The notes beneath the pieces are model-generated. The model searched no databases and was not told the DNA's origin. It saw only the letters and a list, made by a program, of their open reading frames with translations. Made by a program: the position numbers and the translations under genes. DNA of 64,000 nucleotides from Diadema setosum (taxonomy: Eukaryota > Echinodermata > Echinoidea > Diadematoida > Diadematidae). The stretch spans positions 16,519,385 through 16,583,384 of the forward strand of contig NC_092705.1 in assembly GCF_964275005.1 (NCBI RefSeq). Reading direction: 5' to 3'. Numbering within the stretch: the stretch's first letter is position 1; each line of letters starts with the position of its first letter. Below, piece by piece: positions 61,303 to 64,000 of this stretch.

Positions 61303-61673
61303 TTAAAGGGGATGGCTAGTATAACTGATCAGTGGGAATCAGTGGGAATGCTGGGGGATGATTGTTCCAATTCTGGTGGGATTAATTTGAGATTACATTG
61401 TATATCTATTGTGTGAAAATTATTTGCTTCAGAACGGTCTCATATTCAAGTAATGTGCAGTTTAATGCCCCGTCACTATACAGGCATGCTAACCTGGAAA
61501 CATTAAACTGCACATTACTAAGTACTTGAATATGAGACCATTCTGAAGCAAATAATTTTCAAAAAACAATAGATATATAATGCACTCTTAAATGAATCCC
61601 ACAAGGATTGGAACAATCTTCCCCCCGCATTTCCATTGATTCCCACTGATCAGTTACTAGCCATCTTCTTTAA
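61303..61673. mobile_element. TTAA-flanked foldback MITE, family 1, copy 3
   Basis: A 371 bp palindrome with the same arms as copies at 123-462 and 35194-35558. TTAA lies at both ends; the right terminus is slightly diverged (CCATCTTCTTTAA). Confidence 0.84.
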
Positions 61674-64000
61674 ATTCCATCTTATTGTTATTTTTTTGAT
61701 TTTCAATGTTTCTTTGTGTCATTACATCAGACGTGCTTTCTGGTATTCTGATATATTTTGTTATATGATTTGTTCAGAGTGTCGGAGATGTGAGATATTT
61801 TTGTGTGTTTGTATAAAAGTCTAAATTAAAATGAATGTATAAAACGAAATTCAGAAAATATTGATCTGCGCTGAAATTACGATTGCCATTATCTGAGTGT
61901 GTATGAATGGTTTCGTGTATGTAATTATGTCTTCTTATTACTATGCTACTCCTTTCATCATCATCATCTTCTTCTCCTTCTACGTATTCTTTCAATTTCC
62001 GTACTACCTTCTTCATGTAGAACATAATTGTTTTAGTGCACGAGACTATTTCTATATTATGTTACTGTAAAAAAAAAAGTCAGATGTTGTTTTCTCCTGT
62101 AATACCTCAAAATATTATTGGACTGCATATTTGTTCACCATCTAAACAAGGTTTTCAGAGTATAACATTTACCGTCCATTTTTATATTTCCGGTGGTTCT
62201 TCGTGCACAACTTCGCGTATATGACGTAGCAATGTCATATTTGTTATGATATACAAACGGTGTGTTGTACTGGGGTTATGAAAATACGAGAATTGCAGAA
62301 ATGGTCTATTACGTTATAGAACGTGACTTCCATATTGCAGAAATGTCGGATCATAATAATACACGTGTATTTTGTGTTTGAAATTTGGAAAGCGATAACC
62401 AATCAAAGGATATTGTAGTACTGTACCTATAGTTCACATGCCTCTATACATAGTCTGACTCTGCCACAACTTTTGTGTCACGGGTTGTGATAAGCCATCT
62501 GTCATGATACACTTTTTATAGCTTATCAAACTGAACGTATCAACCAAGAAACACGAATGAAAGGTCAAAAGATGTTAATATTGCAACTTAGCATAAAAAA
62601 AAAAAACAGTGACAAGACGTTTTGGAGACTACAGCTGCAACGTGTTCACCGTTGATTTTTTACTGTTGTCGTGACAATATTAACTTGCAGTTATCGTAAA
62701 TATCAATCTGTCCGTCTATTGGTACATATTTCCTTTTTCGTATTTCGTCCGCACTTTTCAAATTCTTCCTGATATTTTCGGTATAGTTCAATTCAGCATG
62801 TTCACGTTAAGATGTGTATTAGTGCAGGGTTCCATCATATATTCCAAATCATTCACGTATACTACATATTTAACTGGTTGCTAGATCTCGAAGAGATAGA
62901 AGATACATGTATAACATATAGCATTTCTATGCGACTTTCAACTATCATTCCATCCAGTCAATTATGATTTTATTGATCACGTATATAATTATAACACAAT
63001 TTGCTTTTAGGTTTAGTGAAACCCGTCGATAGTAATTGATGACGTCAGGATGGTGTTTACCAGAAAATCGCAGGAATGCCAAGTGCACGTCACAATGAAT
63101 GATTGTATAGACTCCAAAGGGTATAGACCAAAGTAGTCCTACTACACAAAGTGTGAAAAATATGATATTTAACCGACACTTTGTGATAAAATTCTTGCGC
63201 CGTTTTCTCTAGGGTGACGTATGTTAACAATGATCATCACATGCCAAAATGTTTGCAGAGCATATAATGATTATTGTGTGAGAAAATAAAAAGGTGTATG
63301 ATTTGCCAAAGAATCAATTAACTAGTATTGGCCGTCATTTCCATTTTCCACTGGTGCATGATACTCGTGAAATTCAACTAAGTCTTATGATAGTGCCAGC
63401 TGAACGAAAACGCGTTCATTCTCAAGAAAAGAATAATCAGCTCCAAAGAAGCAAAGCAAAAACACAAACATAAAAAAAAACCACAAGTAAAACACTTCGA
63501 TAGAGAGTGGTTGAGCTCGATTCGGGGTTAACATTATACAATAATTTTCTGCCGTTGAACCTTTAGTTGCAGCAAGTTGACAGCCTGGTGATGATGTTAC
63601 TGTACATGTATTTACTATGGACCAGATCCGTATGGGGCATATTATACAGATTCTTTTTCGTATGAAGTTTTCGAATCAGGATGTGATTAAATGTGCCAAC
63701 AAATGACATTATCAAGACGTAGACGTTGCAGCAAAAATGTTTTTGATTGATCTCGAGGTGACCAAACAAACAAACAAAACAAACAAACAAACAAACAAAC
63801 AAACAAACAAACAAACAAACAAACAAACGACAAAACACCTAGCTCAGTATCTCGATGAAAATATCACGTTTAATCTCCAGATCAGCTATAAAACTCGTTA
63901 ACTTTGCAATTTTTTTTTTGTTCGTTTGTTTGTTTGTTTTTTCGTCGTCCGCGGTAAACTGACTGATGTACCGTTTGCTCCCTTTTGGGATTTATGTAGT
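61674..64000. other. Intergenic, nothing recognised
   Basis: AT-rich sequence with no recognisable gene. The only clear features are a (CAAA)n tract at 63763-63828 and a shorter TTTG run near 63920. Confidence 0.6.
63763..63828. repeat. (CAAA)n microsatellite
   Basis: About 16 CAAA units with one shortened unit. Confidence 0.94.

Overview
The window is animal genomic DNA: AT-rich, with spliced genes, long introns, many microsatellites, tRNA-derived SINEs, a non-LTR retrotransposon remnant and many short foldback DNA transposons. The gene content (a metabotropic-glutamate-receptor-like class C GPCR and an SLC16 transporter) and the repeat types suggest a marine invertebrate deuterostome, most likely an echinoderm. 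The phylum is inference.

Two protein-coding genes can be built with full splice-phase consistency. Gene 1 lies on the minus strand (47493 down to 12911). It has 16 coding exons and encodes 1158 residues: signal peptide, unusual N-terminal extension with a furin-like site, Venus-flytrap amino-acid-binding domain, nine-cysteine-rich domain, seven-helix class C domain, and a long C-terminal coiled coil of the kind better known from GABA-B receptors. Gene 2 lies on the plus strand (55978 to 60558). It has 4 coding exons and encodes a 564-residue, 12-helix monocarboxylate-transporter-like protein of the SLC16 family. The two genes are divergent, with about 8.5 kb between their starts.

Layout: 1-9594 is intergenic with microsatellites, foldback elements and one weak candidate first exon. 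9595-12910 is the 3' flank and possibly 3' UTR of the receptor gene. 12911-47493 is the receptor gene, whose introns hold most of the repeats. 47494-55977 is intergenic and holds a TTAA-flanked foldback element, a LINE fragment and a SINE. 55978-60558 is the transporter gene. 60559-64000 is 3' flank with a SINE and another TTAA foldback element.

The most unusual structure is a ten-copy tandem array of about 116 bp (26122-27285) just downstream of receptor exon 13. Each copy repeats the 3' end of that exon, its splice donor and the first bases of the intron, joined to the first ~22 bases (box A region) of a tRNA-derived SINE; the rest of that SINE sits at the far end of the array. All ten copies stay open in the receptor frame and could be read as in-frame coiled-coil cassettes. 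A second tandem duplication, also starting at a splice donor, lies next to exon 12 (170 bp, three copies) and is interrupted by a 1.05 kb TTAA foldback transposon whose empty target site is visible in the sister copy.
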